Under the pieces are notes generated by a model. That model saw only the letters and a list, made by a program, of their open reading frames with translations. It was not told the origin of the DNA and searched no databases. Position numbers and translations under genes: made by a program. Below are positions 27,901-38,642 of a stretch of 64,000 nt of DNA, piece by piece; within the stretch, counting starts at the first letter, position 1; the number at the start of each line of letters is the position of its first letter. This DNA is from Wuchereria bancrofti (taxonomy: Eukaryota; Nematoda; Chromadorea; Rhabditida; Onchocercidae), in the NCBI GenBank assembly GCA_005281725.1, contig SSBO01000007.1:5554667-5618666 (forward strand), in the 5' to 3' direction.

Positions 27901-29369
27901 ATCCTTTCATAATGCTGGCGAAAGTACAGCGAAAATGCAGGGATAAATCTTATAAGAATTTGAATATGTGAATAGGAAAGATTACGAAGATGTAGCAGTA
28001 TTTTTTTCTAATTTAAATTTAAAATTGCAATTACAATATTCGTGATAAACCAGTATTCAGATTTGTGTAACCAAGAAAATATCGAACTTGTTCCCTACTT
28101 ACCCCCTTCGTATTGATGAATACAAAGTAAAAAAAAAGATTTTTGATATCCACAAAACTCAGCAAAACAAGACAAATCAAAAGCAAGGAAAATTTTTATA
28201 ATAATTAATCGTCCTTCTTTATAAAATACGAAAACCTTCAGTGTTTCTTTTATCATCTACTGCAGCAATGATTACGCATCTTTACAGGTATGTTCCCTAT
28301 AAAAATGCGGGGATAATACAGTCCTGAATGGCTTACGCATTTTTTTCGTAACCGGTAATTATACCAGACGATGTGCCTAATTGGCATGAGCTAAGTATAA
28401 TAGAAACTAAGAAATATAATGGGCTAACACACTCTGATCCAGTAATGGAAACACTTCTTTACTTAACATATTTCAGAATTTTTGCATTTTTTTTTCGGAA
28501 ATATTCCCGGCTAATCATGAATTATACATACAGCTATAACAATATAATATCGCCATCTCACATAATCTAACTCAAGGAATCTGGAAGTCACGGTCATCGC
28601 CACACCATCTCCATTCTTTAATTTCGATTCATCATAGCATAAACGTATAAGTATTTGAACACAACATTAGGGCAAATACTAACTTGATAAAGAGGTGCAT
28701 TCATCGGATTCATAGGATCTTTCGCAGCAGCAGCAGCAGCAGTTCCATCAAAACTTGAATAACGCATCGCTAATGGATGATTTGTACTTCCAACAACTTC
28801 TCGTGTAACGCCTCCCTGCTGTTGGGCTAAATTATGTGGCGGAAGAATAGCCATTGATGCCCAAGGTGGGGTATGAAATAGACTTGCCATGCAACCGGCC
28901 TAAAATTTTCTCGAATTGGCATATATTCCGGCAAAAATTTATCAGAATTTTCCTTTCTAATTTCAGGATTTTTCTAATGTAACTTTTACAATAAAATCTT
29001 TAGCATTCAATCAATCATCTCTAAATTCAGTGTTGAATAAGATCAAGACTACCGAGTCTTAACATTACTTAAATTCAATACCAAAGCAAAGCAACACATT
29101 AACTAAAAAAACAGCATTGGGAAATTTAATTTTAAAAACGAACCTCATCATGAGTGCTCATGTTAGGTGTATCATTGGTGACTGCACAAACACTGGTAGC
29201 AGCAACAATTGACTCCTCCTGCTTCAACTGTCTGGAACCAGTACCACCGCTAACAAGACGCTGCTGCGAAGCTGCCGTAGTATTACATTCGCTAATCTCG
29301 CCACAAACATCAATGTAATTTTTAGTGGAAGAAGACGACGACTGATTCAACATTACACCCAAGCTTGAT
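15909..29369 (-). CDS. C2HC plus three C2H2 zinc-finger protein with Gln/Ala-rich tail
   Basis: Ten exons on the minus strand, 5' to 3': 29144-29369, 28684-28899, 22320-22474, 21760-21920, 21376-21408, 21146-21208, 20783-20976, 16698-16893, 16374-16524 and 15909-16227. All junction phases agree. The first Met in the 5'-most exon is at 29353, giving 565 residues, but an upstream start exon is possible. The N-terminal half is Ser/Thr/Ala-rich and low in structure. A C2HC finger (CHYCPKKWADQAV joined to LRVHMEEC, about 332-352) is followed by three C2H2 fingers: ECQQCGKRFKARGG near 359, QCRFCPKRFTQKSH near 387 and SCQFCGRAFRQRSQ near 415. HTG-type linkers join the last two. The tail is Gln/Ala-rich (AVAAQQQ, LSQQQQTQG), typical of transcriptional regulators. 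The call is a nuclear DNA-binding factor. I cannot name an ortholog. Confidence 0.87.
16894..20782. other. Intron between zinc-finger exons (3.9 kb)
   Basis: This intron splits the C2HC finger between its Cys pair and its His-Cys pair. No exon-like frame with paired splice sites was seen inside it. The + strand frame at 17458-17802 is hydrophobic and rich in Ile and Phe, and is probably chance. Confidence 0.5.
23474..23500. repeat. (CAA)n repeat
   Basis: A short run of CAA units continuing into CAC and AAT, in the large zinc-finger intron. Confidence 0.6.
25828..25890. repeat. GA-rich low-complexity tract
   Basis: An almost pure purine tract on the + strand (AGAAAGA and GAGGGA units). It encodes an artificial Lys/Glu/Arg run in one frame. 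Confidence 0.7.
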
Positions 29370-31441
29370 CTATGAGAAAAAAGTCCTGACGCTTCATTTA
29401 ATATAAAAAAGTGCAATACTTGAGAAACCTACATCAGAATTTTTCATGATTTTCCTCTAATTTCTTAGTTAATCTACCTCTTTCCACTATATCAATCGCA
29501 ACTTCCATATTCCAATAAAACAATGTTTTTTTATGTAACAACAAGACTCCTGGACAAATCAACAAATTATCAATTATGTATTATACCTAAGTTGCGTAAA
29601 GCATAAAAACCGCATTTTTCTGGTTGTCACCTTTGTTATGAAGTCACTATGTGAAAGCAAAGTTCTTAGTTCGACTCATCATAACTCAACTCCCATCATA
29701 ACTGCATGAAATTACAGAGATAAAAAATATTATATATCCTCTTGTTATCATATGTAAGCTTGCTCCGAAAAATAAACCTTGAACTCTTTTCGCAACGATT
29801 ATTTACTTATAATTCAAAATATAGCGTTTGTTTAAAATGATTATTTCTATTTGTATGGCATGCGTAGTGCAAAAAGTCGAAATTTATAGCAGTCCAGTAA
29901 GAAATTACTAGTAGAAATAATGTGCCAAAAACACCTTATCCGAAGTACGTAGTTATTCACATACTTAATACGATTAATTATTCACTTTTTCCATCAAAAA
30001 TGCTCATGCTGGCCAGTTGCATTACACAAATCGCCAAGTGAGGATAATCCAAATTATCTATCAAAATTGGGGAATAGTGAACATACTTCAAATTGAATAG
30101 AAAACAGTGTTGCACAGGAACGGAAGGTTCCACTTGATAATGCTATCCAGTAATACGTTTGATGAAGTTCTCCACCCAATTTACCACTAAAGTATTCAGT
30201 GATTACATCCCTGAAAATCGGGAAAATTAATGAATTAGGCCCGCAATGATAACTACATATTATAGAACGTTAATCTGCAATAGCCAGTAATCTTTTTGCT
30301 TCAAGCTTCTAATGAAATTGCGCTGCATGCCGCAATAAATTAATTTACGTAAATAATTCTGATGAATCGAAAAATAAAGGAAAGCACAACATCGAATTTA
30401 TAAAAGAAAGCCATAGGCTTGTGTCTTGAATTAGAATCAAAATTCGCTACTATTTCAGGTACCACTAAATCCTATTCCCACATCAGTATATTAATAATCT
30501 CCAAGTTCCTGAAAAAAAAGTTTACCCTGTTTTCGCAATTTTTATAATTATCTTTGAAGTTAATATGAAACCATGGCATAATTAGTTATTTAGTTAAGAA
30601 AATAAACATAAATGAAAATTAATAGAAACTTGAAAAGTTAAAAGTTAAATATTAAAGCACTGATTTCTTGTGCCCCGTTGGATAATGGATAATTGGGTCA
30701 ACTGGACCCAAAGTACCCACCTTAACAAATAAAGAGAAAGTTCCAAATGCACCCGGGAGACACTTCAAACCAACTTCGCAAAACGTATCCACACCGAATG
30801 ACATCGCTAGGAAATCAAATGTAAGGACAATATGGTTGAGCGAGGCATCTTCTGCAGATAGAGGTGAAGAAAGTCAGCGAGATGTGTAAGAGAAAAAGTC
30901 TGATAGCTGCTGCATGTACGTTAACCCTATACCTCCTTATCACACACATTTCAAGACATTATTCCTCCTGCCCAGGAGCTCGAGATAAGGGATTTCGTCA
31001 ATTTACCCATATAAATATTACGACTGTTCCTTCTTAACAGACTTAGAATACCTCAAATGACCTACTCTGTCTTAGAATCCCACAAGATCTTGGTGACAGC
31101 CGCAACTGCTTAATGCTTAAATGAATGAACTCCGGTGATAATGGCCCACCAATCAATCTAGAAAGACTGGAGATGGAAATTATTCACCGAACATACCGAC
31201 CACATCACCCCTGCACCACACGTCAAGAAAAACTCGCCTATGTGAAAAGTTAGTTTTCCTGAAAGGATAAACTATGCAATCGTAAACAGTGACTCCTTTC
31301 AAGACTCCCTCTACTTATAGTAGCTTTAAATTCATACTCTCACACAACATTCGCCTAGCCCGAGATATATTCACTGAAATATCAATGGTTCTTTCTTTCT
31401 TTCCGGAAATATGCTTAATGTTTGGTAATACTGTTATGTAA
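29370..31441. other. Gap between zinc-finger gene and MTERF4
   Basis: Mostly AT-rich without supported exons. It should contain the promoter or a missing first exon of the zinc-finger gene. A more GC-rich island at about 30652-30880 has a 75-codon minus frame (see findings). The sequence around 30940-31300 also has higher GC and looks like a possible decayed element, but I cannot classify it. Confidence 0.4.
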
Positions 31442-31649
31442 CTAGTGATAATTCTCTACTTGATTTTCGGCATGACACGGATCCCTTATCCTTTTTCTCT
31501 TGTTTCGATAGCAATCTGTGTTTGTTCTTTTGGAAGGAAAGAAAATCTCCCCCTGGTCATAGACTAATTCATGTTGAGAAATCTTATGATTTTGGCTCGA
31601 AACATCAGGCAGTTCATAAAGTGTATCACTCCAGTTTTTGTCCCAGTGA
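31442..31649 (-). other. Possible alternative last exon of MTERF4
   Basis: A good acceptor (TTTTTATCAG) precedes an open frame that starts in phase with a possible donor, AG|GTATTG, four bases before the simple MTERF4 stop. It would end with KRIRDPCHAENQVENYH and a stop at 31442. The frame is hydrophilic and plausible, but vertebrate MTERF4 gives no direct support for it. Confidence 0.35.
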
Positions 31650-31714
31650 CTGATAAAAAGAAACCATGTCGGAAGGAAAATAGTATGTAAAACTCCAAGT
31701 TAGAATATCTTTTA

Positions 31715-33818
31715 TCAATACCTTTCATTGTATAAATCAAACGTTCCTGAATCATTTGATGGCGCTGATTTCTTCTTACGTTCTGATTGTTTCCGCATTG
31801 ATGGCTTGATTCGTTCAAACGGATGCATCTTTCCCTCAGATTCTAATACCCGCCGTTTGTTTTGTAACTCCCTGAATAGGTGCCATTCCTCTACGGACAC
31901 AAAACCTACTTTTTTTGCAAATTGTTCCGCACCACTATCCACAATCTTTTTTAGTTTCGGATTTTTCTGAAAACATAGTTTATAGACCAGATGATTAAGA
32001 CTGATACCTATAAGAAATAAAGTACTAATAAGCTAGCATCTAGAGATGTTATATGTACATAATCAAAATCCAGGACAAGTAGCTAGTATGGAACAGAAAT
32101 CATGGCATACCTCAAAAATGGTAAGACGTGAGTTGGTAAATCTTCAATATGGAATTATTAAATCTGAAGCCTTCAGTTCAAATTCTATATAAACAAACCA
32201 TTTTTAACTGTGGTCTTTTTAGATCTGGAGTTTTATAAATGCCTGTTTTCAACAAGAATTCATGTCGATCTATTAGTTCCTCCAGTGATATTTGTGCGAG
32301 ATTCGAGCAGCTTGAAAAGTCTTCGCCCTCCATGAGCATATGACAATAAATGTATTCAATTTTATCCTCCGTCTCGTCAGTACTGCCTAACAAGATCTCT
32401 GGACAAGACTTTAACAACGAATAAAACTGAAACACAGTAATCGTAAATATCCCTTATTCAGTATTTTTGGGATGAAGTTAGAATGGTCTAGATAGTTCCC
32501 TTATTCCCCCTGAAGGAGCAGGGACATTACGCTCATTATATGATACTGAAATGCATGTGATCAATAATCGCAGACCTGATTTTTACTGAAATGAGAAAAT
32601 AAATTCTCAGCGTTTTGGGCTAGTCTGTTGGATTTATAGGCAAAAAGCAATGCAGGACAGGAACAAATCGCTTCTCCTAATTTTTCATCTTGAAATCCAT
32701 ATGAATCAAGTACATCCATGCATTTTTGAATTTCTTCAGGTCCTGCTGATAGCAGCTCTTCATTATATCTATAAAAGATAATGGATCTTAATTTTTTCAA
32801 ACAACATTCAAAATGACTGACTTAACTAACGAGAATAAGCAATGATCAAAATGAATAAGTTAATGAAATACCGAACCAATCTAAAGCAATGTAAAAAGAC
32901 CTGTGAGTGGATAAACAATATGAGACCTACGTTGCGAAAATGCGAATGGAATCTTCGTAAGTAAACCGGCAGAAATCCACTATAAGTTCTATTATCTGAA
33001 TACTTGTTTCGCCTTTTTGAGTTAGTGATACAAACAGCTGAGGCACAGAAACGCAGGAATCAATAATGAACTCCCGTTGAATCCCTAGTATTTAATAATA
33101 GACATCGGATTTAAAAACCAAAGACTTGAGAAAATGTTGTAATATCATCAGTTTCGAAGAAAACCAATAGTTTCTGATGCTACCAACTTCTTGCTACACT
33201 ACAAGTTCCTCCATTATTAAAACTTTATTTTCAACATTCCATATATTATAAGATTAGAAACAAAAAACTGGTATTCACCTTACCGATATCGACAAGAAGT
33301 CTGAAAGCTTTCGTGATGGCTTTCATAGCAGTCACATCATTCATAGGAAGTATAAAGAATTTTCCATTTCTTCGCAGCTCGGCCGTAATCAGCTCTACTA
33401 TTTCCAAACCAGAAACTGATTCTTTAGTCACCACTTTCGGAGTTGTTTGTGAAATTTGTAAGTCATTTCTGCATTCCATTTCAACGCATTCAGTCTTTTC
33501 TTGATCTTTTTGGATGCTATATTCTGTTCCTTCTATCAGCCGCTTGCGTTGCTCGAATTTAAGCAGTGAACCCTGAAACTGAAACTTCCAAAGCACTTCA
33601 GAAATAAAATGAAGCAATGAACATACTTGAAAAAATCATTTAAAAAAACATACATTTAACGAACACAACAGCAAACGCGAATGTCTTCTATATATATGTT
33701 GCTGACCTAAACACCTAGAAATGACTTGAAAAAATCCACGCCTGAAGCAAGCAATCTGTGATGGAAAGATACCAAAACAGCGGAGTGAACTGACCAAAAG
33801 TATCTTCCTCAGAATCAT
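31715..33818 (-). CDS. MTERF4: Mitochondrial mTERF protein MTERF4
   Basis: Minus-strand exons 33654-33818, 33284-33572, 32931-33084, 32576-32768, 32199-32426 and 31715-31966 join in phase to 426 residues. The N-terminus (MILRKILLVSSLRCFG, then several Arg and few acidic residues) looks like a mitochondrial targeting sequence. The middle contains repeated helical mTERF-like units (EEIQKCMDVLDSYGFQDE, then ICSCPALL; later LLKSCPEILL). The C-terminal IDRHEFLLKTGIYKTPD and FAKKVGFVSVEEWHLFREL closely follow the conserved end of vertebrate MTERF4, the partner of the rRNA methyltransferase NSUN4 in mitochondrial large-subunit assembly. An acceptor, TTGCAG, ends two bases before the ATG, which suggests trans-splicing. 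The stop at 31715 is the simple reading. A splice from just inside this exon to 31442-31649 would add about 65 charged residues instead. Confidence 0.87.
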
Positions 33819-33820
33819 TG

Positions 33821-33830
33821 CTGCAATACA
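33821..33830 (-). promoter_or_regulatory. Probable SL trans-splice acceptor of MTERF4
   Basis: On the minus strand, TGTATTGCAG ends two bases before the start codon at 33818. No upstream exon is apparent, so spliced-leader addition is likely. Confidence 0.5.
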
Positions 33831-35642
33831 AAAAAAGCAACTTCCAACATAGGACTTTGAAACTCTCTCTCTCTCCCTTAATCATAGCGAAATCCAAACT
33901 TAATTTCGCGTTTTAATACTTACAGAAATGTTTGCAGCACGAAAAACTACAAATGATGAATCAAACATCGACTAAGTCAATAAAGGATTATATCAGCTGT
34001 CGAAGCATTAAGCTGATATTACAATAGAGCTCCGTATGCTTTGCATGGCTGCATTAAGGCTCAAACAATGATACTTAACTTCTCGACTAACTTGGTGAGA
34101 AAGCTCTAAGTTATATGGCAAAAATTATAAATGATGAGAAAATAAAATCACTCCCGTCTGCAAAAAAAAAGAAAAACTTTTCTTACCAAGGTTGAACTTT
34201 TAAGAAAATGTTACATAACTTCCTGATATGAAATACGTATCCTAAACGTAATCACTATTGTCCTAAACAAATTAGGAAAGATATTCGTCTAAATATAAAA
34301 AGGCTTTCAATACTTTCGTGAGGAAATCAAGAAATAATTTATTACAAACACAAATCACAATAGCTGATCTACACTACAGATTCAGACTGCACAAAAAAAC
34401 ACATTTAAGATTGTCCTTGAAACCCATCATCCATTGTAATAAGAGTAAAGACGAGCTGATTAATGCAAAGAACTGTTAAACAGAAAATTCTTGAAAACCA
34501 TTACTCTTTGCAACTTAAATAAATTCTATTTTTGGTAATCAAGACCAACCACCTACACTCACTCACCCTCTCACTTATTTGCAATATTATTTCGCATTTG
34601 AGTTACATTTCTGTCATAAACTTAAATCTCCACAAACAAAATTAATTATTAACAGCAAAGAAACTAGAGATATGACAATGTAGCAAAGTAAGAAAATAAC
34701 AAAAATGCATTATGCAGCAGGAAATTTAGAAGACAAACTGAAAACATCAGTGCAATAGCATGAAAGTAGTAAATACATTTTGGTCATAAGAGATCCACAG
34801 TGAATGATGATAAAGTGTATGAAGTTTAAAGAGAGCCATCTACAGTATCACCGCTGTTATATTCCCCTGTATTACCAATGCAGAAGCCCAAATCGAACAA
34901 AGCATATAAGAATGACCTAAAACTTAACAATGCTTCCAAACTGTCAAATATATACATGCTCAATGTCTTAACATTTTGAAATGCTTATTTCAGTATTCCT
35001 AGTAAAAAAAGAAGAGAATAATAGTAATGATAATAATAATAATAATCAATAATAATAATAGTAATAGATTTCAAAAGAAAAACTAATCATTACAGGAACT
35101 AGTAATTCCACTGGGAACAAAATGCAAAGTCGATAAAAATGGAATAATGAAAACGAGATGATCAATTATGACTAATTATATAAAGGATATTTAAAACACG
35201 TAGTAAAGTTTTTTTAGTATATAAACAAGCATAAAAACCATTTTATAAAATTTTGAAAAGTTCAACAAACAAAACAATACTGAGAGAATAAGCGTAAACA
35301 TAACCAAAAATTTAAAAAAAAAAAAACAGCGTAACAATGTATCAAAACGCAAAGCTGCTTTCCCAAGATAATTCCACGTCTACATAAAGAAAGTTCAAGT
35401 CAGCAAGAAATAATGATTAAAAAATCATATCAATAAAGCTAACTGATGAACAGCTTCAATTATGCAGTGAAAGCTACAACAGAGCAAAGTTAGGAAATAA
35501 AAAAATTTTGGAACATTTACATGAAAATATTATCATGATTCCAATGATTCATGTTTTTGCTGATCGCGTAAACATAACTGGACATAAAGCTCTAATCTAC
35601 TACTCTGTGTAAGATTTCGTTAAATCTACATGTGAGAAATAA
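33824..35642. other. Gap between MTERF4 and AP-1 mu, no gene seen
   Basis: AT-rich with no supported exon. It contains an AAT/GAT trinucleotide repeat near 35018. Both flanking genes lie on the minus strand with AP-1 mu upstream, so a loose operon or a separate MTERF4 promoter are both possible. Confidence 0.5.
35018..35066. repeat. (AAT)n repeat with GAT and AGT variants
   Basis: An imperfect trinucleotide run of AATAATAAT interrupted by TCA and AGT units, in the gap downstream of AP-1 mu. Confidence 0.8.
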
Positions 35643-38623
35643 TCACATCATGCGCAGTTGGTAGTCACCATTTTGCGTAATGTAGCGCACCCATGGTAAA
35701 GCTTGATAACCACTTTTTTCAATGATTTTAAGATAACGTACCTGCAAAATGAATTAGAATTTATAAGGACAAGACGTTTTAATGTCCTGTTCTTAAAACA
35801 TGACTAACAAGGCTTTGTGAGCGTAATGTGATATCATTAAATTTAAATCAAGATCAAAAAGAGAAATGGAAAAATATAGAAAATTTTGACTGGGAACGAA
35901 AGTGAATTTGGTATAACTGAGACAAACCATATACCCATTGAATGAAAATAACCTACAGAAAGACGGACAGAACTTATCATTAAAAAATAAAATAAATAAA
36001 CTGCTGCAATGAATACGCTTGGAATACGGTTAGATAAAACACCAAAAATTACCACTGAAAGAAATGAACCTGTATTCCGGAAGTTGTGAAATACGGAATT
36101 TCAAATTTTACTTTCATTGGTGGACGACCCTCACGGTCTTCACACTGAACCGATGGTAAGTTGAAATGTGCTCGCATCAAGTATTCTTTCCCACCTGCAA
36201 TTCCAGTTAATTAATAAGATTGTTTAAACATCCTTAACCTTTTTGAAATCAAAATTTGATTTAATATAAATTCTTTATCTTTCATGAAATCTCGTTTAGG
36301 AATCTCCACAACCTGGGAAACTTTTAATTGTCCAAACAAATGAATTTTGTTCTGGTGTGTACTTTACTGTCCCGATGGAGGTCTTGAATTTGGGAGAATC
36401 GGCATCACTTGGCACAGGGATGATAATCTCTACATTATTTGCTGTGGAGCGTCGTTTGAATTGCGATTTCGCCTAAAAGAATGATAAATTCTACTCCTAC
36501 AATTTTTGAAAAGTATAAATCACACTTTTCCCGCTGAAACTAAATTAAATAGAAAAATAATTGAAAGATGGGACTTGCAAATGCCAAAACTGCCAATACT
36601 GGTTTCTTAATTGTGGCTTCAAAATTCATGCTGACTGGTTGGTAGAGATATTATGAACAAATCCTAAAAAAAAAAATTCTGTGATAATTGCCTTTATCAT
36701 ATATTCGACTCTTGAATGAGTATGTCTTTCAACGACTGCTTCCATCCAAATAAGTGGCTTAACAACAGTCATTAATCTGTAACTCATCAATTCGAATTCA
36801 CCATCTGGTGGTATAAAACTGATTGTCCGATCATTTTCAAAACGAGAGAGACGAACACACTGATGAAATTTTACGTCTTCCAATTCTACCGATCTGTTTT
36901 TACCCCCTGAAAAGAAATAAGGGAAATTTCTTCCAAAAACTAAGGGCCGAAAGAAGTTTCAGTATCATTTAATCATGCAGTTTGTTGACAGAAAGAACTG
37001 AAGATATACTCAAAAATAATGAAGTTCTGTTTCCATGGAAAAAAAGTAAAAAAAAACTTACTCCCACTACTTTCGAACAAAACTTTGTCATTAAGACCCA
37101 ATCGTAGTTCCGGCATCCCTGTTAAATAGACACGCATCTTAACCGAACCAACTATTTCACTTTGTAGCACCACACCATTTGCATTTGCCTATAATGATAT
37201 ACTATTTTATATAACTTACAATACAAACTGAAGTAAAAACAGAGATCAACATAAAGACTCCGACACTACAATGAGCTCGAATGAACAATAAAGAACTATT
37301 ATATTTTTATATCCTGGAAATATAATTCTTCCTTACATGAAGAAACATGGTCCTCTTAACTGCTACCAATCACTAATAGTTAAATTTTCCTGAAAATATA
37401 TTTTTTCATTTTTTGAATTTTCAATAACTTTCAATAACTCACCAGTAAATTAACAGATTCTATGACATCTAAAAATACTTCATTCTTGCGATATTTGAGA
37501 CCTTCTGAACGCCATGAAACGGCGTTCGTAACAGCCATTGGTGGTCGAGGTGCAGTTTCCAATTTATGTCCTTCTTGTGTAATGAACCTAAGTACAGCAA
37601 TTATTTACGTATTTAGTATTTATGAACAACATTAAGAGAGCTCCATGGGTTTTATAAATAAACATGCATTAATCAAACAGATAAAACTCACTCTTGCAAA
37701 ATTTTTCCCTCAGTAGTTTGCGGATACCCAAAATCCATCATTTCATCCAGCAATTCATAGATAACTACAAAATTATCACGAATCGATTCTTCCTCGACAT
37801 CTTTCAAATATTTCCCAAAGACTTCCACTATCTTGTATAGAAATGTAAGCACTAGTGCTACATTTACATTTTTACGTGATGTTGAAACAACTGAAAAGCT
37901 GTGAATAAACCGAGCCACTAAAGCCAAAAAATAACGGCATGAATTTGGAAATACTTGCTATACCAAAATATAAAATTGCCGCTTCTAAGCCTTGAAAATG
38001 AATTTGTTCTACGCCAATACCTTCTACATTAATATTGAATCCCACATCATTCCAGTGAACAATATTTAGCTTTTCATAATAACTCTAAGCAGAGCACACC
38101 AATATGAAAGAAATTTATGTAAGGCCTGGAACACTAACTCGGCAACAAACAAAATTAAAAGAATCAGAAGACTTGCAATAAAGGTTTGAATGTCTGACGT
38201 AAATGAACGTAGCCTCAGGATGCTCGAGAGCTGGACTCTGGCGACCCTCTTCTTCGCGTTCCAACAACAGAGGCATAAACTTATCGATGACCGCCATGTC
38301 TATATCGCCTCGATAATTCCTTGATATTATCGCCTATTAACAGAATCTGTCTTAATGTGTATGTAATATCCTAAATAATCTTAGCATCTAACTTACTAAC
38401 TCAACGTGCAACAATAACTTCCCTTTCATTTTTGGTAATTATATTAAGCGTAAATTATTTCAATCTAGATTGCCTATTTCAGAACGATTCAACTTCCGAA
38501 TGTTTTACCGATGTCTTACATCTAAACGACTGTACCCAAAAAAGGAGTACAAAGAATATGAGAATTACACTGTCCACTTACTTTGCCTTTAAGATCAAGT
38601 ATATAGATGGCGGAAGAAGACAT
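35643..38623 (-). CDS. unc-101: AP-1 clathrin adaptor medium (mu) subunit, UNC-101 type
   Basis: Nine minus-strand exons: 38582-38623, 38177-38333, 37692-37890, 37443-37587, 37062-37188, 36692-36906, 36313-36472, 36070-36194 and 35643-35741. They give 422 residues, the full family length. The protein recruits cargo carrying tyrosine-based sorting signals into clathrin vesicles at the trans-Golgi network and endosomes. The N-terminal longin-like domain starts [14 protein letters not shown] and includes [20 protein letters not shown]. The mu homology domain includes [53 protein letters not shown] and [38 protein letters not shown] fits UNC-101 better than the paralogue APM-1. The introns after exons 2 and 6 appear to use GC donors. 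Acceptor CTTTTCAG ends 11 bases before the ATG. Confidence 0.97.
36686..36691 (-). other. GC splice donor (GCAATT), AP-1 mu intron 6
   Basis: Exon 6 ends VEYMIK followed by GCAATT on the minus strand. The next exon begins GCG AAA TCG, restoring the conserved [14 protein letters not shown] in phase. There is no GT donor between this point and the in-frame stop at 36626. Confidence 0.7.
38171..38176 (-). other. GC splice donor (GCAAGT), AP-1 mu intron 2
   Basis: Read on the minus strand, exon 2 ends TTTATT|GCAAGT. Splicing to TTGTTTCAACATCACG at 37890 restores the conserved residues [14 protein letters not shown] in phase. The nearest GT in the same place (AA|GTCTTC) would shift the frame. GCAAGT is the optimal sequence of natural GC-AG introns. 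Confidence 0.8.
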
Positions 38624-38634
38624 CCTTTCCAGCT

Positions 38635-38642
38635 CTGAAAAG
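38635..38642 (-). promoter_or_regulatory. Probable SL trans-splice acceptor of AP-1 mu
   Basis: CTTTTCAG on the minus strand ends 11 bases before the ATG at 38623, with no matching upstream exon in view. Confidence 0.5.

Larger units (their letters stand above)
22475..28683. other. Large intron of the zinc-finger gene (6.2 kb)
   Basis: No additional coding exon could be supported. It includes a relatively GC-rich 22540-22760 segment, a purine-rich stretch around 22870-23200 that makes a 148-codon Phe/Ser/Leu-rich minus frame, a CAA repeat near 23474 and a GA-rich tract near 25828-25890. The 178-codon + frame at 25445-25981 spans that tract and looks like low-complexity chance. An internal promoter or alternative first exon is possible in an intron of this size. 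Confidence 0.5.

Noticed and set aside
30940..31300. Possible retrotransposon remnant
   Set aside because: The GC content is higher, but frames are broken and no reverse transcriptase, integrase or terminal repeat could be recognised.
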